Positions 7,514 through 15,148 of a DNA stretch of 35,365 nucleotides are shown one piece after another (position 1 is the stretch's first letter; every line of letters starts with the position of its first letter). The notes beneath the pieces were generated by a model, which had not been told where the DNA came from, did not search any database, and saw only the letters and a list, made by a program, of their open reading frames with translations. Origin of the DNA: CAYSXY01 sp964435165 (GTDB lineage: Bacteria > Pseudomonadota > Alphaproteobacteria > Rickettsiales > RI-342). The stretch lies in assembly GCA_964435165.1 (NCBI GenBank), contig CAYSXY010000019.1:1-35365 (forward strand). The letters are read 5' to 3'. The position numbers and the translations under genes were made by a program.

Positions 7514-8626
7514 ATGAATATTATGGTCACGGATATGCCAACAGAAAAAGACGCTGAATCCTTATCGACACAGGAAGCCACGCCTTCGCTGTGCCTGGAA
7601 TTCCAAAATGCAGGTGTGTTACCCGCCCTCTTTGGCGAATATGATTGCCATCTTAAATTAATTGAATCGCTGATTGGCGTGACGGCCGATAGCCGCGGTG
7701 AGCATGTGATGCTTTATGGTCAGCCGGCGGCAATTCAGTCGGCGCGCACGGTGATAGAATATTTGTATGATCGGCTGGAGCAGGGCCGTACGGTCGGCAA
7801 GCGTGACGTGAAAGCAGCGGTACGTATGGTCAATGATGCTGATTCACCCGATGAGGGGCAGACAAAGCTGCGCAATAACAGCGATGTGGTGATTCGCACC
7901 CGTAAGAAAAACATTACGCCATATACGAACCGTCAGGCAGATTATGTGCGAATGCTCTATCAGGATGATCTCGTCTTTGCCCTTGGGCCCGCCGGAACGG
8001 GAAAAACCTATCTCGCGGTGGCAGTCGCCGTATCAAAATTTATTGAAGGCAAGGTAGAGCGGATTATTCTCTCCCGCCCGGCAGTGGAGGCAGGTGAGAA
8101 GCTTGGCTACTTGCCCGGCGATTTGAAGGAGAAGGTCGATCCCTATCTCAGGCCGCTTTATGATGCGTTGCATGACATGCTGCCTGCCGAAAAAGTAACG
8201 GAATATTTGGAAAACGGCATCATTGAAATCGCACCACTGGCGTTCATGCGTGGCCGCACCCTCAGCCATGCATTCGTGATACTGGATGAAGCACAAAATA
8301 CCACAACGACACAGATGAAAATGTTTCTCACTCGCCTTGGCGAACATTCCCGCATGGTGGTGACCGGAGATATGTCGCAGGTGGATCTGCCGGCGGGACA
8401 GCAATCTGGACTGCGAGAGGCAGTGACAATTCTCAATAACGTGGCAGGTATTGGCATGACGCGCTTTACCGATGCAGATGTGGTGCGCCATCCCTTGGCG
8501 GCAAGCATTATTCGTGCCTATGATGCTGCCGATAAAGAGCGAAAACGCAAAAAAGAGGCCGATGGTAACAGGGTCGATAAAGCGAGCGATAAAGCGGATG
8601 CCAACCCTGACGGTACGGCATCGTAA
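7514..8626 (+). CDS. ybeZ: PhoH-like NTPase (YbeZ)
   Basis: This is a cytoplasmic P-loop NTPase of the PhoH family. It is repeatedly found next to ybeY and thought to work with it in RNA maturation and ribosome quality control. Walker A GPAGTGKT lies at residues 158-165 and Walker B VILDEAQN at 255-262. SRPAVEAGEKLGYLPGDL is the conserved sequence downstream of the P-loop. The first 130 residues form a less conserved domain resembling a KH-type fold, with YGQPAAIQSARTVIEYLYDR. The C-terminus is a low-complexity Lys/Asp tail. A GAGGGG sequence at about 7502-7507 precedes ATG 7514. Spacing to miaB (39 bases) and to ybeY (34 bases) suggests one operon. Confidence 0.93.
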   Translation: MNIMVTDMPTEKDAESLSTQEATPSLCLEFQNAGVLPALFGEYDCHLKLIESLIGVTADSRGEHVMLYGQPAAIQSARTVIEYLYDRLEQGRTVGKRDVKAAVRMVNDADSPDEGQTKLRNNSDVVIRTRKKNITPYTNRQADYVRMLYQDDLVFALGPAGTGKTYLAVAVAVSKFIEGKVERIILSRPAVEAGEKLGYLPGDLKEKVDPYLRPLYDALHDMLPAEKVTEYLENGIIEIAPLAFMRGRTLSHAFVILDEAQNTTTTQMKMFLTRLGEHSRMVVTGDMSQVDLPAGQQSGLREAVTILNNVAGIGMTRFTDADVVRHPLAASIIRAYDAADKERKRKKEADGNRVDKASDKADANPDGTAS

Positions 8627-8660
8627 TCAATTCGCAACGAATCCGCACTATACTCAATAT

Positions 8661-9233
8661 ATGGTTACACCGCCCACGACATCACCGAACCGGCAACAAC
8701 AGGCAAAAAAACCGTCAGCGCCATCTAAAAATATCGTGTTAAAACCTCATATCATGGTGGAAGACTCACGCTGGCAACTGGTGTTGTATGCGTCGAATAT
8801 GCCGCTGGAAGAGGTTTTGAGCCGCGCCTGCACTGAAGGGTGGAGCGCTTATGAGCCAGCCTTGCCTGATTTAATCCGCCCGGTCGAATGTACCTGCCTT
8901 TTGACTAATGATGCCATCATACAGGAGCTCAATAAAGATTATCGTGATAAAGATGCGCCGACAAATGTGTTATCATTTCCGCAATATGACAATTTGCACC
9001 ATATGGTGGAGCCGTGTCCGCATCTGGGTGATATCGCCATTTCATTTGATACATTGATGCGAGAAGCACAGGAATCCGGCAAACTTATGCATCATCATTT
9101 GTTACATCTGGCCGTTCATGGTATGTTGCATTTGTTGGGGTATGATCATCAGAATGAATCTGATGCCATACAAATGGAGGCATTGGAAATTCGTATCCTT
9201 GCCGATGCCGGTGTGGATAATCCCTATGCGTGA
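8661..9233 (+). CDS. ybeY: Endoribonuclease / rRNA maturation factor YbeY
   Basis: YbeY is a zinc-dependent protein needed for 16S rRNA 3'-end maturation and 70S ribosome quality control. The zinc motif HGMLHLLGYDH supplies H153, H157 and H163, and DAPTNVLSFP at about 98-107 is the other family hallmark. The frame is open from 8472, overlapping phoH. ATG 8661, just beyond the phoH stop, is the sensible start and gives 190 residues. This leaves about 30 extra N-terminal residues rich in Pro, Gln and Lys before the conserved fold, so ATG 8754 (MVEDSRW) is a possible alternative. corC begins 20 bases downstream. Confidence 0.92.
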   Translation: MVTPPTTSPNRQQQAKKPSAPSKNIVLKPHIMVEDSRWQLVLYASNMPLEEVLSRACTEGWSAYEPALPDLIRPVECTCLLTNDAIIQELNKDYRDKDAPTNVLSFPQYDNLHHMVEPCPHLGDIAISFDTLMREAQESGKLMHHHLLHLAVHGMLHLLGYDHQNESDAIQMEALEIRILADAGVDNPYA

Positions 9234-9253
9234 TAACGACTAATCGAGGAATA

Positions 9254-10264
9254 ATGACGTATCAGCATTCTGAACGCGATGGAAAACCGCGCAGCGTGCC
9301 TTCAGCCACGCAGGAATATCAGGAAGAGACGGAGCCTCCGTCTAGCACGGCGGACGATGCAAATGGCAGCGCTGTTCAGCCTATCGATCCGCAAGCAACA
9401 TCACTCGCGCCCCGGCCGGAAGAGGCCCGTTTTGCACCAGTGCAGCTGTTGCGCTCCTGGCTGCGTTCGACCATGAACAGCAAAGGGCGAGAGTCATTAA
9501 AAGAAGCGCTGGAAGAAATTATTGAAGAGCATGAAGAGGATGCTCCATCGCTAAACCCGGAAGAGCGCCTGATGCTGGAAAATATCCTGCAATTTGGTGA
9601 GTTGGATGTGCAGGATGTCATGGTGCCGCGTTCTGATATCGTGGCGGTTCCGATCGATGTGTCGCTTGATCATCTACGTCAGCAGATTATTGATAAAGGC
9701 CATACCCGCATGCCGGTCTATAATGGCAAGCTGGACGATGTGGTTGGATTTATTCATATCAAAGACCTGATCCCTTATTTGGGAGAGGGTAATGGGTTTT
9801 CGCTTGAGACGATCGTGCGGCCATTGGTCGTGGTGCCGCCTTCGATGAAAATTGTCGATCTGCTCGTGCGTATGCGCTCAGAAGGGGTGCATATGGCATT
9901 GGTGGTAGATGAATATGGCGGAACGGATGGTATTGTGACGCTCGAAGATCTCTTTGAGAAGATCGTCGGCGATATTCAGGATGAGCATGATGAGACGATC
10001 AAAATACCTTTGTTTCGGGAAATATCCAAAAATGTCGCCGTAGTGGATGCCCGAATCGATCTGCAAGTCCTTGAAGACCATTTAGGGGTGAGTTTTCAGC
10101 CGGAAGAAGATGACAGCTTTCATACACTGGGCGGTTTGATCTTTACCTTGCTCGGACATGTGCCGGCCAAGGGTGAAAAGATTACACATAATGGGCTGAT
10201 ATTCGACATCATTGAAGCGGATCCCCGGCGTATTCATAGGGTGCGTATCCTTCGGGGCAAATAA
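9254..10264 (+). CDS. corC: Soluble CorC/HlyC-type CBS-domain protein (YbeX-like)
   Basis: This is a cytoplasmic CBS-pair protein of the CorC/TlyC family, conserved beside ybeY and lnt. E. coli YbeX has been linked to magnesium/cobalt efflux and to ribosome metabolism. The start is ATG 9254 with GAGG at 9245-9248, giving 336 residues. A GTG at 9230 would overlap ybeY without a better signal. The N-terminus is disordered and Pro/Thr/Glu-rich up to about residue 70. Two CBS motifs follow (VMVPRSDIVAVP and HTRMPVYNGKLDDVVGFIHIKDL, then MALVVDEYGGTDGIVTLEDL). The C-terminal CorC_HlyC domain runs to residue 336. No membrane segment is present, unlike the DUF21-containing relatives. Confidence 0.92.
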   Translation: MTYQHSERDGKPRSVPSATQEYQEETEPPSSTADDANGSAVQPIDPQATSLAPRPEEARFAPVQLLRSWLRSTMNSKGRESLKEALEEIIEEHEEDAPSLNPEERLMLENILQFGELDVQDVMVPRSDIVAVPIDVSLDHLRQQIIDKGHTRMPVYNGKLDDVVGFIHIKDLIPYLGEGNGFSLETIVRPLVVVPPSMKIVDLLVRMRSEGVHMALVVDEYGGTDGIVTLEDLFEKIVGDIQDEHDETIKIPLFREISKNVAVVDARIDLQVLEDHLGVSFQPEEDDSFHTLGGLIFTLLGHVPAKGEKITHNGLIFDIIEADPRRIHRVRILRGK

Positions 10265-10308
10265 CCTATTCTCTTGTATAAGCGGTGCTTGCTGCGTAAA
10301 CAGAGTTC

Positions 10309-11868
10309 ATGCAGGCTGTACTGACATATATTTCGCAGCGCGTGGATGCTGTTCTCGCTGGCGGGGGTAAGTGGAGCGCGTTGATGCTGTGGCTGGGCGG
10401 GGCACTTGCCGTTCTGGCGCTTCCACCTTTTTTTCTATGGCCTGTCCTTATCCCAAGCCTGTGTTTGCTCTATCATGCCGTTAAGCAGGCGCAAACAACG
10501 GCACAAGCTTTCTGGCGTGGCTGGTGGTGGGCATTCGGCTATTTTATGGCGGGTCTTTATTGGATGGGGCATGCCTTGCTGGTGGATGCCGCCCAATTTG
10601 CCTGGCTGCTTCCGCTGGCGCTTACCTGCATACCTGCTTTTTTATCGCTCTATGTAGCAATAGCATCGGCATTGGCCCATCGATATATCCCGGGGCATGG
10701 CATTGTGCCGTTATTCGGTTTTGTCTTTTTATTGGTCGCCGGAGAGTGGTTGCGAGGGATATTATTGACGGGATTTCCCTGGAATCGCATGGGCCTGAGT
10801 ATGGCCTTTTCCGACCTGACCTTGCAATGGGCCTCTGTCATTGGCGAGGGCGGGCTTTCTATTCTGGCGTTCTTGCTGGCATTGCTGCCTTATTATTGGT
10901 GGCACTCTCATGGTGTGCATCGCTATGCGGCGGGAATATGGTGCGGCTTAGTCTTGGCAATGATCGTCTTCGGCGGGTGGCGGTTATCCATAGGGGCTGA
11001 GACTGCACACAGATCACTACATGCAAGAATTATACAACCTAATATTGCACAGCATCATAAGTGGGATCCTGATTTGCGAGCACAATTTATTCGCACGCAG
11101 GCAGAGATGACATCCAGCCGATCATTAGAAGACATTGATGTGGTGATTTGGCCGGAAACCGCCGTGCCATTTTTCCTGCACGAAGGGTTTGGACTGATGC
11201 ACGAACTGGAAAAAGCCATTCCGCCGGGTGGTGTGCTGATGACGGGGGCGCTAAGGGCAGAGGGCACGCAGCAAACCCTCGAGCATATTTACAACAGCGT
11301 CTTTGTTCTGAAAGAGGGGGGGCGGGTTGTCAGCTATTACGATAAGCGTCATCTCGTGCCGTTCGGCGAATATATCCCGCTGCGAGAGTGGTTGCCGTTG
11401 ACGAAGCTCACGGCGGGGAGTCGGGATTTTTCACCTGGCATGGGCGATGCCTTGCTGTTCTGGGATGACAATGTGGTGCGACCACTGATTTGCTACGAGG
11501 CCATTTTTGCTGATGAGGTCAGGCCGCAGAATAGCCAGGCGCCGAAATGGCTGGTGAATATCACGAATGATGCATGGTTCGGGACGAGTCCGGGGCCGTA
11601 TCAGCATTTACATATGGCGCGCATGCGGGCGGTGGAACAGGGGCGGCATCTGGTGCGAGCGGCTAATACTGGCATTAGCGCGTCCATCGATGCCTATGGA
11701 CGTGTTGAGGCGAGTATTCCGTTAAATGAGGCAGGGCTGCTGGATACAGAAATACAACTATATCGTGATGTTGCGGCGCCATATGCGTCGAATAAGTTGC
11801 TGGTTTATCTACCGTTGATTGGGTTGGCGCTGATATTATTGATCGTTAGGTTGAAAAAAAACACATAA
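10309..11868 (+). CDS. lnt: Apolipoprotein N-acyltransferase Lnt
   Basis: Lnt is an inner-membrane enzyme. It adds the third acyl chain to the N-terminal cysteine of lipoproteins, completing their maturation before Lol sorting. About seven hydrophobic segments occupy residues 25-230, and one more lies at the C-terminus (LVYLPLIGLALILLIV). Between them is a periplasmic nitrilase-like domain with the catalytic triad E283 (VIWPETAVPFF), K346 (DKRHLVPFGEYIP) and C395 (RPLICYEAIF). The 519-aa length is typical. It closes the miaB-phoH-ybeY-corC-lnt run, 44 bases after corC. No hairpin terminator is obvious in the 85 bases to the next gene. Confidence 0.96.
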   Translation: MQAVLTYISQRVDAVLAGGGKWSALMLWLGGALAVLALPPFFLWPVLIPSLCLLYHAVKQAQTTAQAFWRGWWWAFGYFMAGLYWMGHALLVDAAQFAWLLPLALTCIPAFLSLYVAIASALAHRYIPGHGIVPLFGFVFLLVAGEWLRGILLTGFPWNRMGLSMAFSDLTLQWASVIGEGGLSILAFLLALLPYYWWHSHGVHRYAAGIWCGLVLAMIVFGGWRLSIGAETAHRSLHARIIQPNIAQHHKWDPDLRAQFIRTQAEMTSSRSLEDIDVVIWPETAVPFFLHEGFGLMHELEKAIPPGGVLMTGALRAEGTQQTLEHIYNSVFVLKEGGRVVSYYDKRHLVPFGEYIPLREWLPLTKLTAGSRDFSPGMGDALLFWDDNVVRPLICYEAIFADEVRPQNSQAPKWLVNITNDAWFGTSPGPYQHLHMARMRAVEQGRHLVRAANTGISASIDAYGRVEASIPLNEAGLLDTEIQLYRDVAAPYASNKLLVYLPLIGLALILLIVRLKKNT

Positions 11869-11953
11869 ATCAGATTTATCTTGAACAGTTTGATGGGGAG
11901 TGCTTGATTGCGAATAAGATCTTCTACCTCATACAAATCTGTTATTCATATTT

Positions 11954-12352
11954 ATGGCACATCCAGTTGATATCCATGTTGGTAAGCGCCTGCGCCTGCG
12001 CCGTACTTTGTTGGGAATGAGCCAGGAAAGTATCGGAAAAGAAATAGGTGTTACCTTTCAGCAGATACAAAAATATGAACGTGGAATGAATCGTATTGGT
12101 GCCAGTCGCCTGTTTGATTTCAGTCGTGTGATGAATGTGCCGATTGCCTATTTTTTTGAAGGATATGGGGACGAGTCCAAACAGTCTGCCGCAAATGGCG
12201 GCATGGCGGAGCAGGCGCAGCCATTTGAATATGAAGCGTTAAGTGACCGCGAAACATTGGAATTGGTGCGAGCCTTCAAACGTGTGGGCGACCCTGATGT
12301 TCGTAAGCGCATCTTCGAATTGGTCAAAAGTCTGTCTGACACCCAAAGCTGA
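11954..12352 (+). CDS. XRE-family helix-turn-helix transcriptional regulator
   Basis: This is a 132-residue regulator with a Cro/C1-type helix-turn-helix at about residues 12-66. The sequence is KRLRLRRTLLGMSQESIGKEIG, then VTFQQIQKYERGMNRIGASRLFDFSRVM. The C-terminal half is short and acidic, with ETLELVRAFKRVGDPDVRKRIFELVKSL, perhaps a dimerisation helix. This type of XRE gene lies between lnt and metK in many Alphaproteobacteria, so it is part of the conserved cluster rather than a phage leftover. Its target is unknown. Autoregulation or control of metK is an inference from position. No ribosome binding site is evident before ATG 11954. Confidence 0.88.
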   Translation: MAHPVDIHVGKRLRLRRTLLGMSQESIGKEIGVTFQQIQKYERGMNRIGASRLFDFSRVMNVPIAYFFEGYGDESKQSAANGGMAEQAQPFEYEALSDRETLELVRAFKRVGDPDVRKRIFELVKSLSDTQS

Positions 12353-12386
12353 CGCATGTTGGCTGGCAGCCTGCAGAGCCTAAGTG

Positions 12387-12414
12387 CTGACCGAATTTAC
12401 TTTTCCTTTAGAAT
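12387..12414 (+). promoter_or_regulatory. Candidate metK promoter, followed by a leader hairpin
   Basis: CTGACC at 12387-12392 matches four of six -35 positions. TAGAAT at 12409-12414 matches five of six -10 positions, and the spacer is 16 bases. Transcription would start near 12421, immediately before a small hairpin AAGCC-TACA-GGCTT at 12424-12437. That leaves a leader of about 65 bases before the GTG start of metK. I compared the leader with known SAM-sensing riboswitch cores and saw no match. Confidence 0.45.
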
Positions 12415-12486
12415 CATTCGTGTAAGCCTACAGGCTTTAATTACTTTAACGTGGCAATAACGCTAACAGCAAGTAGGGATAAGAGA

Positions 12487-13674
12487 GTGAGCGCACATAC
12501 AGCCAATAGCGATAGTTTTGTTTTTACCAGTGAATCAGTATCAGAAGGCCATCCGGACAAGGTGTGCGATCAGGTCTCGGATGCAATTTTGGATTTATAT
12601 TTAAGTGAAGATCCATTTGCGCGTGTTGCCTGCGAATGTTTGGCAACGACAAATAAGCTGGTGATTGCTGGAGAGGTTCGTGGGCCGGAGCATATCACGG
12701 TTGACCGCATTCGCGATGTGGCGCGCCAGAAGATCAAGCAGATCGGCTATGAGCAGGATGGCTTCCATTGGGATACCGTGGATATCGAAGTGTTGCTACA
12801 CAAGCAATCGCCAGAAATTGCAATGGGGGTTGATGCTGCTGGTGAGAAAGATGAGGGGGCCGGCGATCAAGGCATCATGTTTGGTTATGCTTGCTCCGAG
12901 ACGAAACATCTGATGCCGGCTCCCATTTATTATGCCAGTAAAATTCTGCGCCTTATTGCTGAGGCGCGCCATCGGGGCGATGAGCCGTTGCTCGGGCCTG
13001 ATGCCAAAAGCCAGGTTACGCTGCTTTACGTCAATGAAATGCCGGTGAAAGCGACTTCCGTGGTGGTTTCAACCCAACATGCGGAAGGAGCAAGTCAGCA
13101 GGATATTAGGGATATCGTACGTAAATATGTGGTAGAAGCACTGCCTGAAGGCTGGATGTGTGACGATGATGCGTTTTATGTGAACCCGACCGGCAAATTT
13201 GTGATTGGTGGGCCGGATGGTGATGCTGGATTGACTGGGCGTAAAATTATCGTCGATACTTATGGCGGCGCATCGCCGCACGGCGGCGGTGCATTTTCCG
13301 GTAAAGACCCGACAAAAGTAGACCGTTCTGCGGCTTACATGGCGCGCTATCTGGCGAAAAATGTGGTGGCTGCCGGGCTTGGCAGGCGCTGCACGATTCA
13401 GCTTTCTTATGCTATTGGCATTTCGCATCCGCTGTCATTTTACGTGAACCTTCATGATACGGGTGAGGTGCCAGAGCAGATGGTGGTCGATAAGCTGACC
13501 GAACGGATGGATTTGAGTCCGCGTGGCATACGGGAATATTTGAATCTGAATCGTCCCATTTATGAGCGCACCGCTGCCTATGGGCATTTTGGCCGTGAGG
13601 TGGAGTCAGACGGTGGGTTTTCCTGGGAAAAAACCGATCTGGCCGATAAGCTTCGCGCCGATTTCAACCTCTGA
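12487..13674 (+). CDS. metK: S-adenosylmethionine synthetase MetK
   Basis: MetK makes S-adenosylmethionine from methionine and ATP as a cytoplasmic oligomer that uses magnesium and potassium. The motifs GHPDK (residues 21-25), GAGDQGIMFGYA and the phosphate-binding GGGAFSGKDPTKVDRSAAY are intact. I prefer GTG 12487, which has AGGG at 12475-12478, eight bases upstream, and gives 395 residues. GTG 12451 would add 12 residues but has no ribosome binding site. The gene is followed 30 bases later by trmB, a SAM-dependent methyltransferase. Downstream genes such as miaB-type and trmB enzymes consume its product. A candidate promoter lies at 12387-12414. Confidence 0.96.
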   Translation: MSAHTANSDSFVFTSESVSEGHPDKVCDQVSDAILDLYLSEDPFARVACECLATTNKLVIAGEVRGPEHITVDRIRDVARQKIKQIGYEQDGFHWDTVDIEVLLHKQSPEIAMGVDAAGEKDEGAGDQGIMFGYACSETKHLMPAPIYYASKILRLIAEARHRGDEPLLGPDAKSQVTLLYVNEMPVKATSVVVSTQHAEGASQQDIRDIVRKYVVEALPEGWMCDDDAFYVNPTGKFVIGGPDGDAGLTGRKIIVDTYGGASPHGGGAFSGKDPTKVDRSAAYMARYLAKNVVAAGLGRRCTIQLSYAIGISHPLSFYVNLHDTGEVPEQMVVDKLTERMDLSPRGIREYLNLNRPIYERTAAYGHFGREVESDGGFSWEKTDLADKLRADFNL

Positions 13675-13704
13675 GCATAATGCGACTCACATCAGGATAA
13701 CAAA

Positions 13705-14454
13705 ATGTCCGTGGAGGAGAGAGGAGGTCAGCCGTGGCTTCCTAGCTTTGGGCGGCGTAGCAGCCGCCACGTCTCGCCTGCGCAGCAGGCATTGATGCAC
13801 ACATTTTTACCGCGCGTTGCTGTCATAATGCCGCAGGGCCAGGACGAATGCCTGCCGTTAGAATGCATGTTGCAGATCGAGGCGATAGCTGAGAGAAGTG
13901 TGGAACTTGAAATAGGCTTTGGCGGAGCCGAGCATCTTTTAATGCAGGCCGATGCCCGGCCTGAAACGCTGTTTATCGGCTGTGATCCGTTTGAAAAATC
14001 CGTTGCCTCTTTGCTCTCGCAACTGCAGGGGCGCGATGTCGATAATGTTCGGATATATCCTGATGATGCGCGAATCATGCTCTTGCAATTGCCGGACCAT
14101 TGCCTGAGTCACTGCTATATCCTCTTTCCCGATCCATGGCCGAAAGCACGCCATCACAAGCGCCGAATTGTTAATCAGCAAACTCTGGATATGCTGGCGC
14201 GTGTGCTGAAACCACAGGCTATACTACAACTGGCGACCGATATTGAAGATTATGCCAGTTGGATGCTGGAGCAGTTGCTGGCTCACCCATCATTCCGGCT
14301 GGATGCACCTACTCCCGCTAGCATGCGAACACAACCGGAGCGGTGGATAACGACCCGTTACCAGCGAAAAGCGAACAAAGCAGGCCGCGAGACGCTCTAT
14401 ATCGAGGCTCGCACGATTCCAGCCATAAACAGTGATGCAAGAGATCTCATGTAA
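13705..14454 (+). CDS. trmB: tRNA (guanine-N7-)-methyltransferase TrmB
   Basis: TrmB methylates G46 in the variable loop of tRNAs using SAM. The Rossmann SAM site is LEIGFGGAEHL (GFGG at residues 71-74). The family catalytic and tRNA-contact segment is FPDPWPKARHHKRR at 141-154. The C-terminal part has LATDIEDYASWM and ERWITTRYQRKANKAGR. The N-terminal GRRSSRHVSPAQQALMHTFLPR is typical of alphaproteobacterial members. The 249-residue length is normal. The gene lies 30 bases after metK without a terminator between them, so they are probably co-transcribed. An intrinsic terminator lies 61 bases downstream, before rimP. Confidence 0.95.
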   Translation: MSVEERGGQPWLPSFGRRSSRHVSPAQQALMHTFLPRVAVIMPQGQDECLPLECMLQIEAIAERSVELEIGFGGAEHLLMQADARPETLFIGCDPFEKSVASLLSQLQGRDVDNVRIYPDDARIMLLQLPDHCLSHCYILFPDPWPKARHHKRRIVNQQTLDMLARVLKPQAILQLATDIEDYASWMLEQLLAHPSFRLDAPTPASMRTQPERWITTRYQRKANKAGRETLYIEARTIPAINSDARDLM

Positions 14455-14474
14455 GCGCTGCTAGCGCATAATGC

Positions 14475-14503
14475 TTGCGCCTTACGACGAAAAACGCTAT
14501 ACA
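14475..14503 (+). promoter_or_regulatory. Candidate rimP-nusA operon promoter
   Basis: TTGCGC at 14475-14480 and TATACA at 14498-14503 are separated by exactly 17 bases. Each box resembles the sigma-70 consensus (four of six or better). The predicted start is near 14510, only a few bases before the terminator hairpin at 14516. The promoter would therefore fire into a terminator at once, unless the hairpin serves only trmB. Confidence 0.5.
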
Positions 14504-14515
14504 CACTTTCAAGAA

Positions 14516-14539
14516 GTGGGCCCCGGCCCGCTTTTTTTT
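14516..14539 (+). terminator. Intrinsic terminator/attenuator before rimP
   Basis: GTGGGC (14516-14521) pairs with GCCCGC (14526-14531) around a CCCG loop, with one T-G wobble. Eight T residues follow directly at 14532-14539. It is a textbook Rho-independent structure 61 bases after the trmB stop and 22 bases before the rimP start. It may end the metK-trmB transcript or attenuate entry into the nusA operon. Confidence 0.75.
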
Positions 14540-14560
14540 GTACAAAAAATCAGGCGATTC

Positions 14561-15115
14561 ATGTTTGCGACGCCCTTAGAACAACGGATACGTAATCTCA
14601 TCGAGCCAAGCCTTGCGCATATGGGCTATGTGATTGTACGCGTGCGGCTTGAAGGCAAAAAAGAACCGGTAGTGCAGATTATGGCGGAGCGCCATGATGG
14701 CTCGGGGATTACACTCGATGAATGCGCAACGATTAGCCACACCGTCTCCGCGCTGATGGATGTGGAAGACCCGATCATGTCGGCCTATCGTCTGGAAGTG
14801 AGTTCACCGGGCATGGATCGGCCATTGGTCAGCCGTCAGGACTTTGTTACCTATCAAGGTCAGCAGATTAAGATTGATATGCAAGTGCCGGTGAATGGAC
14901 GAAAACGCTTTAAAGGGCAGTTGCTGGGTGAAGCGGAAAGAATGGTTACCCTTGCCATTGAAGAAGGGGAAGTAACGCTGCCACTGGATGATATACGCGA
15001 TGCCAAACTAGTGATTACAGAAGAGATGTTGCGACAAGCGCAGCGCCAGGCGAAGCAACGTGCAAAAGTGATGCCTGCTGAAGAGGAATTAGATACTGCC
15101 CGGGGCAGTCATTGA
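14561..15115 (+). CDS. rimP: Ribosome maturation factor RimP
   Basis: RimP binds free 30S subunits and is needed for late assembly. The frame is open from 14471, but that would translate through the terminator hairpin. ATG 14561 gives the family start MFATPLEQRIRNLIEPSLAHMGY and 184 residues. The conserved VRVRLEGKKEPVVQIMAER and VSSPGMDRPLVSRQDF are present. The C-terminal Sm-like domain has GEVTLPLDDIRDAKLVI. About 25 extra residues at the C-terminus, rich in Gln, Arg and Lys, are not part of the core fold. rimP followed by nusA is the near-universal order, with 33 bases between them here. Confidence 0.94.
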   Translation: MFATPLEQRIRNLIEPSLAHMGYVIVRVRLEGKKEPVVQIMAERHDGSGITLDECATISHTVSALMDVEDPIMSAYRLEVSSPGMDRPLVSRQDFVTYQGQQIKIDMQVPVNGRKRFKGQLLGEAERMVTLAIEEGEVTLPLDDIRDAKLVITEEMLRQAQRQAKQRAKVMPAEEELDTARGSH

Positions 15116-15148
15116 TATAACGAAACGAAGTGAACAAAGGATAGGATA

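Noticed and set aside
14471..14560. Longer rimP start at 14471
   Set aside because: Its first 30 residues would be translated from a promoter-like element and a terminator hairpin, and the family N-terminus begins at ATG 14561.
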